Shown piece after piece: positions 52,808 to 63,639 of a stretch of DNA of 64,000 nt. The stretch comes from Mesodorylaimus sp. YZB2_4 (taxonomy: Eukaryota; Nematoda; Enoplea; Dorylaimida; Dorylaimidae). The notes under the pieces are model-generated. The model worked only from the letters and a program-made list of their open reading frames with translations. It ran no database searches and had not been told where the DNA came from. Both the position numbers and the translations under genes were made by a program. Every line of letters begins with the position of its first letter. Within the stretch, counting starts at the first letter, position 1. The DNA lies in NCBI GenBank assembly GCA_030248295.1, contig JASANH010000148.1:1-64000 (forward strand), read 5' to 3'.

Positions 52808-55800
52808 TCAATGTACACGCTCGACGTAATTGGCCGGAAGCATGCCCCATTGGCCCGTACGTTGCACCGTGCCAGTCATCCAGCCCTTATCTACTGGTTG
52901 GCAATTTATAATCACGTCGCCTTCTTTGAAAGAAATCTGAAAATTACAAAATCAAAGTCAGACGAGGAGCAATCGTGTCCGAATAAGGTCTTTTCAGGAC
53001 CTTTGGCCAAAATGCCGAAAAACAGGAACATACTTCGTCGTTGTCCGCCGCCGTATAGTCGTACATGGCTCGATAGGCCACCCCCGGGCTCTGCGCGTTG
53101 CCACGACCCGGTGACATTTTCTGCGACGCTGCCGTCCGCCCGGGCGAAGTTGGCGAATGTTTGGGAGCATAGGGCGATGGCGAATGGGTCTGACCAGGTG
53201 ACCGATCCAAGTGAGCATGGCCCGATGTGGTCGGCGAATGCTTCGGCCCGGGTCCTGAAAAGGGAGCAATGTCTGACATGACAACCACCGAGTCACAACC
53301 TCCATGCGGCACCGCCACCACCACCTACCAGCAGCCGGCTGATTGGGTCGAGCAGCCGCAGCCGACGCGATCGATCCCCACTGCCCGTTCAACGGATCGT
53401 AGTCAGCTATCGAACCAACTTGACGATTCTGCGGTTGTACTGAAACACCGAGTACTCTCACACCCGTGCATGGCATCGCCTACGTGCCAGGGAGGGCAGC
53501 TTATGGGTGCCAGGGGCGATCAGCGCGTACCCAGCGACTGGCGGTCGCTCTCTGCGCTATAGCACCCGACCTGACCCAACGTTGTATGCGCCCGCTCATC
53601 TGTTTTCCTTCGTTCATAAAGGACACCCAGAGTCAGAAGGGAAGGGTTTAGATATTACAGCCCACAGAAAGATATTTTGGCGGGAATTCAAAATTCGATC
53701 TGGACGACCCACAGATTGGCTCTGTTCTCTCAAACCAATCAAGCCCGGATCAGCGGGTCGGTCGATGCTGGCAAAAACACTCAATGCCCCAAGCACATAA
53801 TTTTCATTTTCTTTAAACCCAACTTTCCCCTTGACAAATGTGAAATAGCATACTTAGGGTAAATACTATTCAAAAAGACTGGGCTACGGCAAGATTCGAA
53901 CTCGGCACCATGCTCTTCGCGGGTGAAAATGCTTACATACGCACGGCAGGCGCGTAGCCCGGGGGTTCTTGTAAGCTAGGCTCACAGGCAGGACAGAAAC
54001 TCCAAGAGGAACAAGTCTTGCGACCACACCTGCGGCTGAAACATTAACTCGACGGGTTGACGTTTCAAATCCCGGGGAGATCAATGATTCTCTCCCACTC
54101 GCCATGTCCAACCAGGCACCGGGGTTACAGAGACACAGGGATTGCTGCTTCTCCAGCCTGACAGCAGCTGTCAGGAAGTGCCAAAGACTGGTGCAGATCT
54201 TCCTTCACTGTTTCAGCAAATGGTAAAAGAGAAGGTTCTCGTGCGGCATCTGTCGACCTGCGAGGCAATGGGCTGTGCTACAACTATATGCACGGATCAG
54301 ACTGGTACCCTGACCACGAACAGAATGACCGTCCGCCCAGATTCGACCCTGGGCCTGGATCCCGATCCGATCTGGCTGATCAGCTTCAAAAATGGAAGAT
54401 AGATGGGGATGACGTGTTTGGCACTGACTCCTCACCAACCTGCCCTCTTTCCTGGCTGTCACTCCCTGTTAGAACACTCCAAAGGAGGAAGGCTAACCAA
54501 TGCCTACAGCAAGATCTGACAGAAAAAAAAGGATTTTCTCATAATAATATGCCACATTTTATTATTTCCTAGCAGATAAACCGCGAAAAATCCTTGCTGC
54601 CGATCCAGCAGTCGGATCAGTCGATGCTGGCGTGTCACCCAGTGTTACATTGGAGGTAAGTATTGTAACCCGGGGCCTTGCTTCATACTCCCTCATTCCT
54701 GGGTGCACCCTGCTTTAACCAAGCCTGGCAGATGCAGGAGGGGGTGTCGGCGAGCAAAAAACCCTAGCTGGAGCAGGCTTGCGGCTGCAACATCGACCCT
54801 GTTTCTCAGCCAGAGGAGATGAAGGATTCTCTCCCTTCACGGCCTCCCAGGCTCCGTGATTGCATTCTCGAACACCCCTCCGGGAAACTGTGTAAACTAA
54901 TGATATGGCGCTTTGTGGCAATCATCCAGCCAGGGTTTGTTCCTTCACTTCACCTACTCACCTCAAATCCTAGCCACGCCCTTGCACGACTCGGCCTCAG
55001 TCAGCCCTTCGCTGGATACCGCCGCCGCCACTGGCGCCTCAAACCTCCCCTCCCCACCAAATCGGGCAAACACCAGACAATTCTTGGTTAGTACTCTCCA
55101 ACTCATGCTTCCCACATCGAACCAAAAATCCACTCACCACGACCGCCTTGTTCCGAAGAATAAATTAAAGTAGGCGACTGTTGCGTTTTCGCACTGTAAG
55201 GCGTGTTCGGTTTGCCGGGCGCTGGTTCGCCACGAGCAGGCGACGACGTAGCCTGTTGCTGATGCAATGCTGTAGCCGCTTTCGTAGCGCTAATCGGAGT
55301 CGGAACGGCTCCTTGGGGCGCACCGGGCGGCGCAGTGGCCGCAGCTGGTCCTAAAATATACACTATTCTGAATATTATCGAATCCAAACCCCTAAAAATA
55401 TACCTCTTTGAACAGGTCCACCTTCTTCCAATGGTGGCCGAGCCTTTTCCATTAATTCCTTACGTTCAACCTCGCCATGATAAGCTACGTTCGATTGTAT
55501 CATTGAATTTTTCATATGCCTTTGTAATTCCGGATCATCCACTACATCTAATTTTTTTCCTTTCATACGTTCAAATTCTTCGTGATATTTTACCTGAAAA
55601 AAAAACAATTTTCGATCATAAAATCGCTTTTAAACGCATGTTCTGTTTGGCAATTTAACAAAGTGTATCTGCATCGTCCAGCCTGCACTGCAACCGGATA
55701 CAACAGACAAATAATCCTGCCATATCCTATATCGCATACTCGACTATTTTGATCTGCTCTTGCATATTTTTGAGTTCCTGTTATTTTCACGCATCAAATT

Positions 55801-57148
55801 TCAATCAAACACCACGTCCGCCTCTCGCAACTTTTCCTGCGCCAGACAAAACAAAATGAAAAAACCCCACAGACGGCTATCTATTACAAAATGAGTGTGG
55901 CGAGTGTAAGTGAAGGAGGAAACTATAAATGCAAACAATCGTGACGAAAAGGCCCTATGCCTAGCTCTTATATACGACCCCCTCGATTCGATTCAAGAAA
56001 CTTAAAGCCGTGCGCCAATTTCATACGTGTCTGCCAGGGCCGAGCAGGGCTATAAGCGTTTCTCGAAATCGTCGACCTACTCGGCTGTTTTCTAAGCACT
56101 TTTCGCCGAATAGCCGAGAGAGAAAGCGAAAATTTTCAACAGTAACACTCTTTCGTTCGACAACGCGCCTGCCACTGGTGCCAACTGCCACCGTCCGTTC
56201 GTCCGTCCGTGCCCGGAGCCGACCAGGCTGGCAACAACAGGCGAACCTGCAGACTCGATGAGCGATTTTCCAAGCCAGCTTCCGAGTCAGTTTCGTTTCT
56301 TCGACAAACGGGCCACGCCATGCCGCAATGCGTAAGAGCATAACCATTAACACGCCCAAATGGCAGGCTATATTTCCAATATAAATACCACACCCAAATA
56401 TAAGACGGCAAAAACTGGCCCCCAAAAGGCGAAAACAATTTCATTTACCCCCCTGTCTTTCCCGCGTGCATGCCTAAAAATGGTTCAAGGACAAATATGC
56501 ACGATCTATCGCTCATTTCTACCTGACCAGTTTTATGACCACATAACTCCCCTTCGCGCCCAAATATATTGACCGCTTATGCTCAGCATTTTTCGAGAAA
56601 ATCAAGTCTGAACCAAGATCGATAATCCATGATTAGTTTGTGACAAAAGACGAAAATTTAAATATTTTAGAGCTAAAACCAATCCAATATACCTGGCTCT
56701 GGATTTTTGTATTTTCAGCCAAGCGCCGCATTTCGGGCGTATCGGCGACAACTGTGGCCGTTGTTTTTGGATAGTGCCTGAAATCGAGATCCGACTTGGT
56801 AAATATGGAGAAGATAAAACAATAAAAGTTGTCATAAAAGCCGAAAACAAAAAAAAACAGGGAAGCTGGGGCCCAAACAGCAAAAGTGCCGAAAAAAAGG
56901 AGCAGAAAACAACCAAGCAAAATTTCTTACGCTTCGCAATAGGGCATTTTATTGTAACCTTTGTAATTTTTTAAATTCAAAACCATATTGCAACCGTGAC
57001 AACGAAAACATTGCTTGTGCCAAGTCTAGAAAAGAAGAGATTAGAAATCGAAAGGGGGAAAGAAAATTAAGCTGACTTGATCGAGGCATTTTAATTCTTC
57101 CATAGGATAAACAGTTTTTCCGCATTCCTGCCTAGCGCACTTGGCCAT
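52808..57148 (-). CDS. LASP: LASP: LIM, nebulin-repeat and SH3 protein
   Basis: Seven exons on the minus strand: 57148-57077, 57025-56931, 56777-56693, 55593-55404, 55350-55138, 53254-53034 and 52936-52808; 334 residues, phases consistent. LIM domain at residues 1-60 ([37 protein letters not shown]), then two nebulin-type repeats ([38 protein letters not shown]), a Pro/Ala/Ser-rich linker, and a C-terminal SH3 ([35 protein letters not shown]). It is an actin-associated scaffold acting at adhesions and muscle attachment sites. The length suits invertebrate one-SH3 LASP. The 1.9-kb intron between exons 5 and 6 contains inserted repeats and a PMCA fragment. The gene is convergent with mL30 and head-to-head with DDX55. 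Confidence 0.94.
53881..53967 (-). repeat. tRNA-like sequence
   Basis: On the minus strand it begins gggctac and ends gtagccc, a perfect 7-bp acceptor-like pair 73 bases apart, with gagttcgaatcttgcc as B box. The D and anticodon arms are irregular, so it is more likely a tRNA-derived repeat than a functional tRNA gene. It sits in a LASP intron beside MITE 53957. Confidence 0.45.
53957..54127 (+). mobile_element. TGTAACC-family MITE copy beside PMCA fragment
   Basis: It contains cttgcgaccacacctgcggc, gaaacattaactcgacgggt and ctctcccactcgccatgtcc and ends ggggttacagagacaca. The bases after its end (gagacaca) match those after the MITE at PMCA intron 6, so both moved together. Confidence 0.7.
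54128..54713 (+). pseudogene. Duplicated PMCA fragment (exon 7 with flanking introns)
   Basis: It contains a copy of PMCA exon 7 (about 54220-54331 and 54632-54655) with its acceptor (tttcag), donor (gtaagtattgtaa) and about 55 bases of intron 7 (cctcattcctgggtgcaccc), so it is a genomic, not an mRNA-derived, copy. The phosphorylation motif reads [13 protein letters not shown]: the Asp is kept but Lys is changed to Gln. About 300 bases of another repeat interrupt the exon near 54332-54631. It lies on the opposite strand within a LASP intron and is expected to be non-functional. Confidence 0.85.
54331..54632. mobile_element. About 300-bp element inserted in the PMCA fragment
   Basis: It interrupts exon 7 sequence between the two bases of a Thr codon region. 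Left end cgcccagattcgacc and right end gtcgatgctggcgt are imperfect inverted repeats; gtc is present on both sides, a possible 3-bp target duplication. A relative of the right end (ggtcggtcgatgctggcaaa) is at 53756. Confidence 0.5.
54714..54870 (+). mobile_element. TGTAACC-family MITE copy, right of PMCA fragment
   Basis: It has tttaaccaagcctggcagat, gctggagcagg, ttgcggctgcaacatcgacc and gattctctcccttcacgg, in family order. Together with the copy at 53957 it brackets the PMCA fragment in the same orientation. Confidence 0.6.
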
Positions 57149-58079
57149 AATCACCGATTTACAAAGTACAACTAGCCGCAGCCGCCGAAAAATTTACTGT
57201 TAAATAGCGCGAGTAAATCTAAAAAGACGTATTCTTTCAAATTACACGCGTAAAACACGATAATTGAAGCGCAAATTTCGACTGCTCTGATTCGTAGGTA
57301 TACAATATTATAATTGTAGAGATGGCGATACAGAGATAAGATTACGAGAAATGGGGAATTTACAAAATTTAGAAATGCGTCATCGAAAATGACGACGAAC
57401 GAAACTTCCGGAGCGCCAACCTGTTTTCTCGTAATGCCGGGTCTCTAGGGAACTGCGCCCGAGCGACGAGGCCCAACAACGACGAGCAGACAGCTGCCGA
57501 ACGTGAGAGCGCCTTCTTATTACTCGCGTCAGTGCCTTAGTAAAGTTCACCTCGGCTCGTAGAAGTAAACACAGGTACTAGGCACTAGGCCATAGAACAA
57601 CCCCTATCGCAGAATCCTTGTCATCGTTCCGGTATTCCCCGCCCACACCCCCAAAACCAATGAAAATCAAAAAACTTTCGCCCGGGCCAAGTTGCTAAAT
57701 CTGTCCTCCAGAAGTAGATAGCTTGAAACTAGCACAAGAGAGGAAAAGAAAACACGCGCGAGCGGACACAACCCACGCGCGCTAATCTAGCTAGAACCCG
57801 CCCTAATGGCTGCTCCAATTGTTGGGAACAGGTATGGATATGGTGATAAAAATATGGATATAAAAAATGTTAGATGAATTTTTCTATCGCAATTAGTTTT
57901 TTTGATTACTTGAATTCATTATGTTCAATACTTTTGGCAGAACTGTGCTCAGGTTTCCAAAACTAAAACCTGCAACTGAATCTTACTTTTACCTAGCGTG
58001 AAAGGTGTGCTTGCGGAAGTGTCGAAATCTCCAAAATCTAGATATCGATGATCGATATCGATTTTGAGAACTAAAATCA
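57149..58079. promoter_or_regulatory. Shared upstream region of LASP and DDX55 (divergent)
   Basis: 930 bases separate the two start codons. A GC-richer section (57400-57560) with clusters of cgcgc and gcccgagcgac is a plausible bidirectional promoter. No TATA box was seen. Confidence 0.35.
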
Positions 58080-61000
58080 ATGACGAAAGAAATTTCAGAA
58101 ACGTGGAAATCATTTTCGATCTCTGAGGAAATCGTTTCGGTTGTTTCTGCCAAGTTTGGATTCGAAAAAGTAACGGAAGTTCAGGTAAAAATTGCATTTG
58201 AATTTCAAATTTTCTACAGTACAGAAAAGTTGCATATTACTTAGTTAGGTTGGCCTACAGCGAATAATAGGGCGTAGAATGATAGGATCAGAGTTTTGTT
58301 TTCATTAGTAAAAGCTGCTTTTCCTATTCTTTCCAGTTTTGAGTGATTCGCTTTAATTCCAAAATTCGTTGCCAAATCACTGATCATTCGGGCGTATTGT
58401 AATATAATGGATCACGTTGTGGATACTTTTGAACCGATTCATGGCGGTGGAGGAGTGGGTGGCGGGGGCAACGGTCGTTTGGCAAAAGGGGCCTGGAAAA
58501 TGGAATTGGTTCGTCGTTTCAACGACGCCGTTCCACGTTTTACTGACATTTTTGACGAAGAAACATTTTATCTAACGGCATTTCTCTTTGTTATTGGCAG
58601 TGCATTGACTGCTTTTCTTTTATCCCGTTTTATTACGTTACGCCCGACTGATTGAAAACGTTTTTCAAATTTTCACTTTCGTGCTATCTTGGCAGCTTTA
58701 TGTATGTTTTCGTGAGTAATCTGGTCCTGCTTTGAGCTGTTTCGATAGTTTGATATTCCGATATCTGAGAAAGCTTTAGCTTATGGTATACAAGGAATAA
58801 TAAATGTTTGATATACGAGTATGTCATTTTTAGAAACGGAGCATTCCTCAGTTCTTGGCTCATAAAGATGTAGTCGTGCAGGCGCCGACCGGAAGTGGGA
58901 AAACGTTAGCGTTCGTTATTCCTATTTTGGAAATTCTAAGGCGACGAGAGGAACGGTGGAAGGCGTGGCAGGTCAGTGTGCTGGACATCTTCTATCCATC
59001 GCAGGTGGGGGAAGATCCTCTACAAAGTGCACTGTGATGTGCTGGCCACATTGGAATTCGAGAGATTATGACCATGGATTTTATGATAGTAAACATGCGC
59101 AAATTTCAAATTTCGTGCGTTTTTATGCGCGTGATGTCGAGAAAATGACTACGAAAGAAATTGTGGTGTGATCCGATAGGTACTCTGACTTTCCCATGAT
59201 TCCTATGACAAAGCGCGCGAAATTTGAAATTCAGTTTCGCTGAGAAGTTTTCAGAAATGCCATAAAACTAGCGTTCTAACCTGCGGGGCATCCGTCGAGA
59301 CGAGGGGACCCAGGGGTCTGGTCCTGCTCCTAGTCAGGAGTAAATGCTGGTAATTGCAAGTCTCCCATTGGCGAGCGGATTACTGCAAGAAAACAAGCAT
59401 AATCGTAGTTTCAAGTACATTCGCAAATTAGAATTTTAAAACTCGCGCGCTTTGTCATAGGAATCATGGGAAAATCAAAGTACCTACCTGAGTACTTAAG
59501 AGTGATTTTCTCGACATTGCGCGCATGAAAATGAGTGAAATTTAAAATTTGCGCGTATTTTTAAGAATATAGCATGTGTGGTCAGAATATCTTGCTTGAA
59601 TTCCCATGTGCCTCTGCAATGCGCGGGCGAGAATATCGAAGTTATCTCATTTTTCTTGGGAAAACCAGCGAGGAAAGGAAGAATTTTCTGAGGAAATTCA
59701 AAATTCTTTGCCAAGAACGTTTTGTCCGTCGGGCCATGGCGAGTTGGATGCGGGAGGATTATCGATTTCCCCTGGCTGGGAACCACTCTGGTTGATGTTT
59801 CAGCCTGGGGTGTAGTGTTTGGCTCGCCTTGGTCCTGTCAAATCTTCTGGCACGCCCGCCTGTGGGAGGGGTGCACATGGATCTGATCGTGAGTGGCAGA
59901 CCTCTTCTGGCTGATGAGTGAATTATGAGCATTTGCTCTGGCAGCCACCCGACTGCCCCTTAACGATTGGTAGGACTGGTCCATTGATCTCGACGGATGC
60001 CGCAATGCTGTACTTGCAGGTCGGGGCGCTGATTGTGGCACCGAATCGCGAACTAGCAGTTCAAATCGCCGACACGATTCGAGTGTTCTTGGAGAATGGA
60101 GTGGACGAACTGAAGTTGATAACGGTGGTGGGCGGGACGAAAGTGGATGCCGATGTGGAGAGGTTCAAGAAGAATGGGTAAGGGCAGTTTTGTCCCCTCA
60201 CCTTTGTCTTCTGGCCGTCTCGGTGGTGTAGCGGGTGAGAACCTAACTCACCTGGTGAGGTAACGTTACGCTAGGAAGCAACTCCAGAGCAGCTGACGAG
60301 TGTCCAAGATTGAAGGTAGGGCCCGCCTGGGTGGTCAGCGGTGAATCACGGTTTGCTTGGCAGAACTGCAAGCCGATCGACCCTGGGTTGAATTCTCACC
60401 CTGAAAACTCACCCTTCATCCCTCTAGAAGAGGCCGAATGGGGGAGGCCCTGAGTGTGGTTGCCCACGGGGTAGCCACCGACATGGTGGGGTGGCGACTA
60501 ACACGCACCCTTGCCCGGCATGCATCCCGCTCGATGGCAAGATGATAGGGTCAACTAACCCACGGGAACGAGCAGGATGGGTCAGAAAAAGACCTTTGCC
60601 TTCAGAGGCAACATTATGGTGGCCACGCCGGGTCGTTTGTGTGACTTGCTGAACCAAAGTAAGGACAGCACATTTAATCTGGGCGGCCATCTGAAGACGT
60701 TGGAAGTGTTAATATTGGACGAGGCTGATCGGCTATTGGAATCGGGATTCTATGACAGGTTTGAGTCCTCTGCGGTGGCGGGAATTCGGAATTGTATTGG
60801 TCTTCGTTTTAGCATGCAAGAAATCTTGGCTCGACTTCCGAAACAACGTCGAACGGGTTTGTTTTCGGCCACTCAAACGGACGCTTTGGAAGAATTGAGC
60901 AAGACTGGATTGAGGAACCCGGTCTACATCACTGTCTATGCGGCCAGTTCAATGGAATCGAGGCAGAGTGCTGTGGCCTTGGACGATGGCCATTCGTCCA

Positions 61001-63635
61001 AGGTGCCGACTACGTTGAACAATTATTATACGGTAAGATGAGGGCTTGGGTGGTTGGAAGGCTGTCAAGGGTATCACTCTGCTTGGTTGGTCCCGATGCA
61101 GCAGGTTGCCCCTCTTGGTACCTGGACCTTGCCCGTATTAGGTAAGGCATCGGTGATGGTGTGTACCCCTCATGCCTGGCGGGCCACGGCGACTGAGAGA
61201 GAGTAATCGATACTCTCCCCTTGCTGGGAGACGTCAACCTGTCGGGTTGATGTTTCAGGTGGGGTGCAGTCGCAAGACTTGCCTGTTCCAGCCCCGCTGA
61301 CCTCCCACCTACGCTTACCAGGACTGGTTACAGTGGTATGGGTTGTATTTATGACTGTTCGGTTTAGGTGGTGCCTGCGGAAGGGAAATTGACGGCGTTA
61401 CGATCGTTTCTGCGAGAACACGCGGATGAGAAGATGCTCGTTTTCCTGAGTTCGTGCGCTTGTGTGGATTATTTCGGGGATTTGTTGAAACGGATGGCTC
61501 GGAAGAAGGGGACGAAGGCGAAGGAGGAGGAAGGAATTTTGACCTTACATGGGAAGAAGAAGCAAAAACGGAAGAGGATATTTGATAAATTTCGTCAAAT
61601 GGAGAATGGTGTCCTGCTGTGCACTGATATCATGGCCAGGGGGATCGATATTGCCGATATCGATTGGGTCGTTCAGTATGATCCGCCCAGGCAAGCCAGG
61701 TGAGTCGAGCTGGGAGGGTATATGATATTGTGGATCGCCCTATGCCTGCTACTCCGAGGCTGACACCGACGAGGAGTGGTGAGGGAGTCCTAAAGGGGTC
61801 ACTGCCGCGAATAAAGTCATTTTTTAGAACAAGAAGTTCGGGGGGGGGGGGGGCAAAAACTGTATTTAAACATAATTTTAAAAAGTAGCGCAAAAATTTG
61901 AGCAAAGGCTTTTTAAAAGTAGTCTGATCATGAGTCTCGCAGAGAGGTCCGGAAATCTGATGTCAGGGGTAAGGTATCGCCGATGTTGACTAGGCAGCAT
62001 CCAGACGGGTTAATGCATCGAATCGAGCGGTCAACAAGGGCTGGTACTCCTTATACATGGGGGGGCTTCACGGTACTTTATGTCCGAGCACCTGTAACCA
62101 ACGTTCCTGGCGGTCAGGAGAACCACTAGCCACCTAGATGTGCCACATTTAGTGAGTAACTGTGCTGGCGGTCGGGAGATCGATGGCCCCTGGCTGGGAG
62201 GCGTCCACCCATCTGATTGATGTTTCAGCGGCAGGTATACCTGGTCGCGAGGGTTACCCTACCCCAGTCAGAGTTTTTTCGTCGCAGGGACTTCGGTTAC
62301 TCTTATCTCCCACCGCTTGGGTGCCCTGATTACACAGCTCGCGATCAGGCTCACAGGGACCAACCACACTGGTCTGATGGACGTAATGTGTTGGTTGATT
62401 GGGGTGTAGTGAGTGGCCTTGGCATTTAGCTGGTTCGTACACCGATGCGGTCGGACTGCCCGATGTGGTCGAAGTGGGAGCGCCTTGCTGATCCTGACGC
62501 CGAGCGAAGAGGGCTACTTGGAGTATTTGCAACGTAACCAAGGGGTCAGTTTGAGGTCCATGGAGATCACTTACGCGCACGATCAGGAGTGGGCAATGTT
62601 GGATAAGATTCGAAAGATGGCGTCCAAGAGCAGGTAGATAGCGTCTGCTATTGGGTCCATCTTGGTGCTGACTGGATTTTTTTTCAGGGAGTTGCTGGAG
62701 AAAGGCACGAGGGCATTCGTCTCGTTCATACAAGCCTATTCGAAACACGATTGTCGAATAGTGTGCAGTTTGAAGGGTGAGTAGGAGGGGGTGCGGGGGG
62801 TCTCGTCGGGGGCCTCTATCATCTGTACTGTTGCTGAGATTGGAACCACCTAGGCTGATTCACAGGTATTCTGTAGGAGATTTTGTTGGGTGACTTCCCG
62901 TGTATGTGCGCATTGGGCGGTTGGATTTGCTGTGTTCGCCTGCTGTGCTGTTAGCTTGTGGAGCCATAATACTACAGTATAGGTGAGGGTTCGAATCCCA
63001 CTGAAGGCTCAAGTTTTTGACTGGATTCATGTACTGATCAGAGCGAGCTATCCCACTGCGGGCCCAATGGCTATACATTGGGTGGTGTTGGCAGATCCAG
63101 TGGCTGAAGTGTAAAGATTTGAGATTGTGCAAATCCTCCGGATTCATCCAGGCCTGATCAGAAACGGAAGGTTGGGGGTCGGAAGGTGGTCCGTTGCCTG
63201 TGATGGCCGTCTGCTCGATGCCCACCCATGAGGACGCAGTATGTTTGTTTGGTTTCAGAGTTGGACGTTGTGAACGTGGCGCATAGTTTTGGGTTACTTC
63301 GACTGCCGAAAATGCCCGAGTTGGCTGGACGAGATTTGAGCGGGTTTCGAAAATGTGAGGTGAACACGAGCCAAATCCCGTACGAGGACAAGAAACGAGA
63401 GAAAGCCCGATTGAGTCGAGTGCAAGAAAGGCAACGAGGCGAGGAGGAGAGGACGAAGAGGAAGACTCAGGCCGAACCAGTGCACGTTGCGGGCGACGAT
63501 GGGGGCCGTGTGGTGAGCAAGAGACAAAATGAGAGCAAGGAGATGGAAGAGCTGGAGGATGACTACAGGCTGATTAAAAAGTTTAAGAAGGGAAAAATGT
63601 CGAAAGAACAATTTGATAAAGAATTTTTGGAGTAA
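58080..63635 (+). CDS. DDX55: ATP-dependent RNA helicase DDX55 (Spb4)
   Basis: Nine exons: 58080-58184, 58834-58971, 60020-60177, 60606-60758, 60813-61032, 61368-61699, 62430-62633, 62688-62776 and 63259-63635; 591 residues (human about 600), phases all consistent. It has [11 protein letters not shown] (motif I), PNRELAVQI (Ia), VATPGR (Ib), LDEADRLL (II), FSATQT (III), ARGIDI (V) and [13 protein letters not shown] (VI). The C-terminal extension contains [13 protein letters not shown], the family hallmark region, then a Lys/Glu-rich coiled tail ([17 protein letters not shown]). It acts in nucleolar 60S ribosome assembly. The Q motif is weak (GFEKVTEVQ). Introns 2, 3, 5 and 6 are enlarged by repeats; intron 1 holds another gene. 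Confidence 0.95.
58407..58655 (+). CDS. Small single-span membrane protein nested in DDX55 intron 1
   Basis: An 82-residue intronless frame on the same strand as DDX55. It has a Gly-rich N-terminus ([12 protein letters not shown]), an amphipathic [19 protein letters not shown], one hydrophobic helix ([18 protein letters not shown]) and a short cytosol-like tail ([10 protein letters not shown]). The ATG context (aatataATGg) and an AATAAA at about 58799, just before the DDX55 acceptor, suit an independent transcript. I do not recognise the family. Alternatively it is a chance frame, but its composition is protein-like. Function unknown. Confidence 0.6.
   Translation: MDHVVDTFEPIHGGGGVGGGGNGRLAKGAWKMELVRRFNDAVPRFTDIFDEETFYLTAFLFVIGSALTAFLLSRFITLRPTD
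59740..59850 (-). mobile_element. TGTAACC-family MITE fragment in DDX55 intron 2
   Basis: Bases ccatggcgagttggatgcgg, cccctggctgggaacc and ttgatgtttcagcctgg are the inverted family core; ends are lost. Confidence 0.55.
60207..60420 (+). repeat. Possible SINE-like sequence in DDX55 intron 3
   Basis: gccgtctcggtggtgtagcg resembles the head at 25697 (ggccgtggtggtgtcgtgg), and cgaccctgggttgaattctc is a weak B-box-like stretch. The boundaries are not visible. Confidence 0.35.
61163..61335 (-). mobile_element. TGTAACC-ended MITE in DDX55 intron 5
   Basis: It has tgtacccctcatgcctggc at the left, ggagacgtcaacctgtcggg and tgatgtttcagg in the core, and ttaccaggactggttacagt at the right, the inverted form of the 10443 copy with both ends preserved. 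Confidence 0.7.
62155..62255 (-). mobile_element. TGTAACC-family MITE fragment in DDX55 intron 6
   Basis: cggtcgggagatcgatggcc, cctggctgggaggcgtccac and ttgatgtttcagcggcagg show the inverted family core; the ends are not clear. Confidence 0.5.
62905..63030 (+). repeat. tRNA-derived repeat in DDX55 intron 8
   Basis: gctgttagcttgtggagcc (A-box-like) and gagggttcgaatcccactga (B box) are spaced about 35 bases, with part of an acceptor stem (gcct.. / ..aggc). The anticodon arm does not pair properly, so I call it a tRNA-like repeat rather than a tRNA gene. Confidence 0.45.
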
Positions 63636-63639
63636 AGTC

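Noticed and set aside
53881-53967. Possible functional tRNA gene
   Set aside because: The acceptor stem pairs, but the D and anticodon arms are irregular and the sequence sits among SINE/MITE debris; kept only as tRNA-like repeat.
54142-54402. Second functional P-type ATPase gene
   Set aside because: Only exon 7 is present, with flanking intron and an internal insertion, and the DKTGT motif is changed; it is a duplicated fragment.
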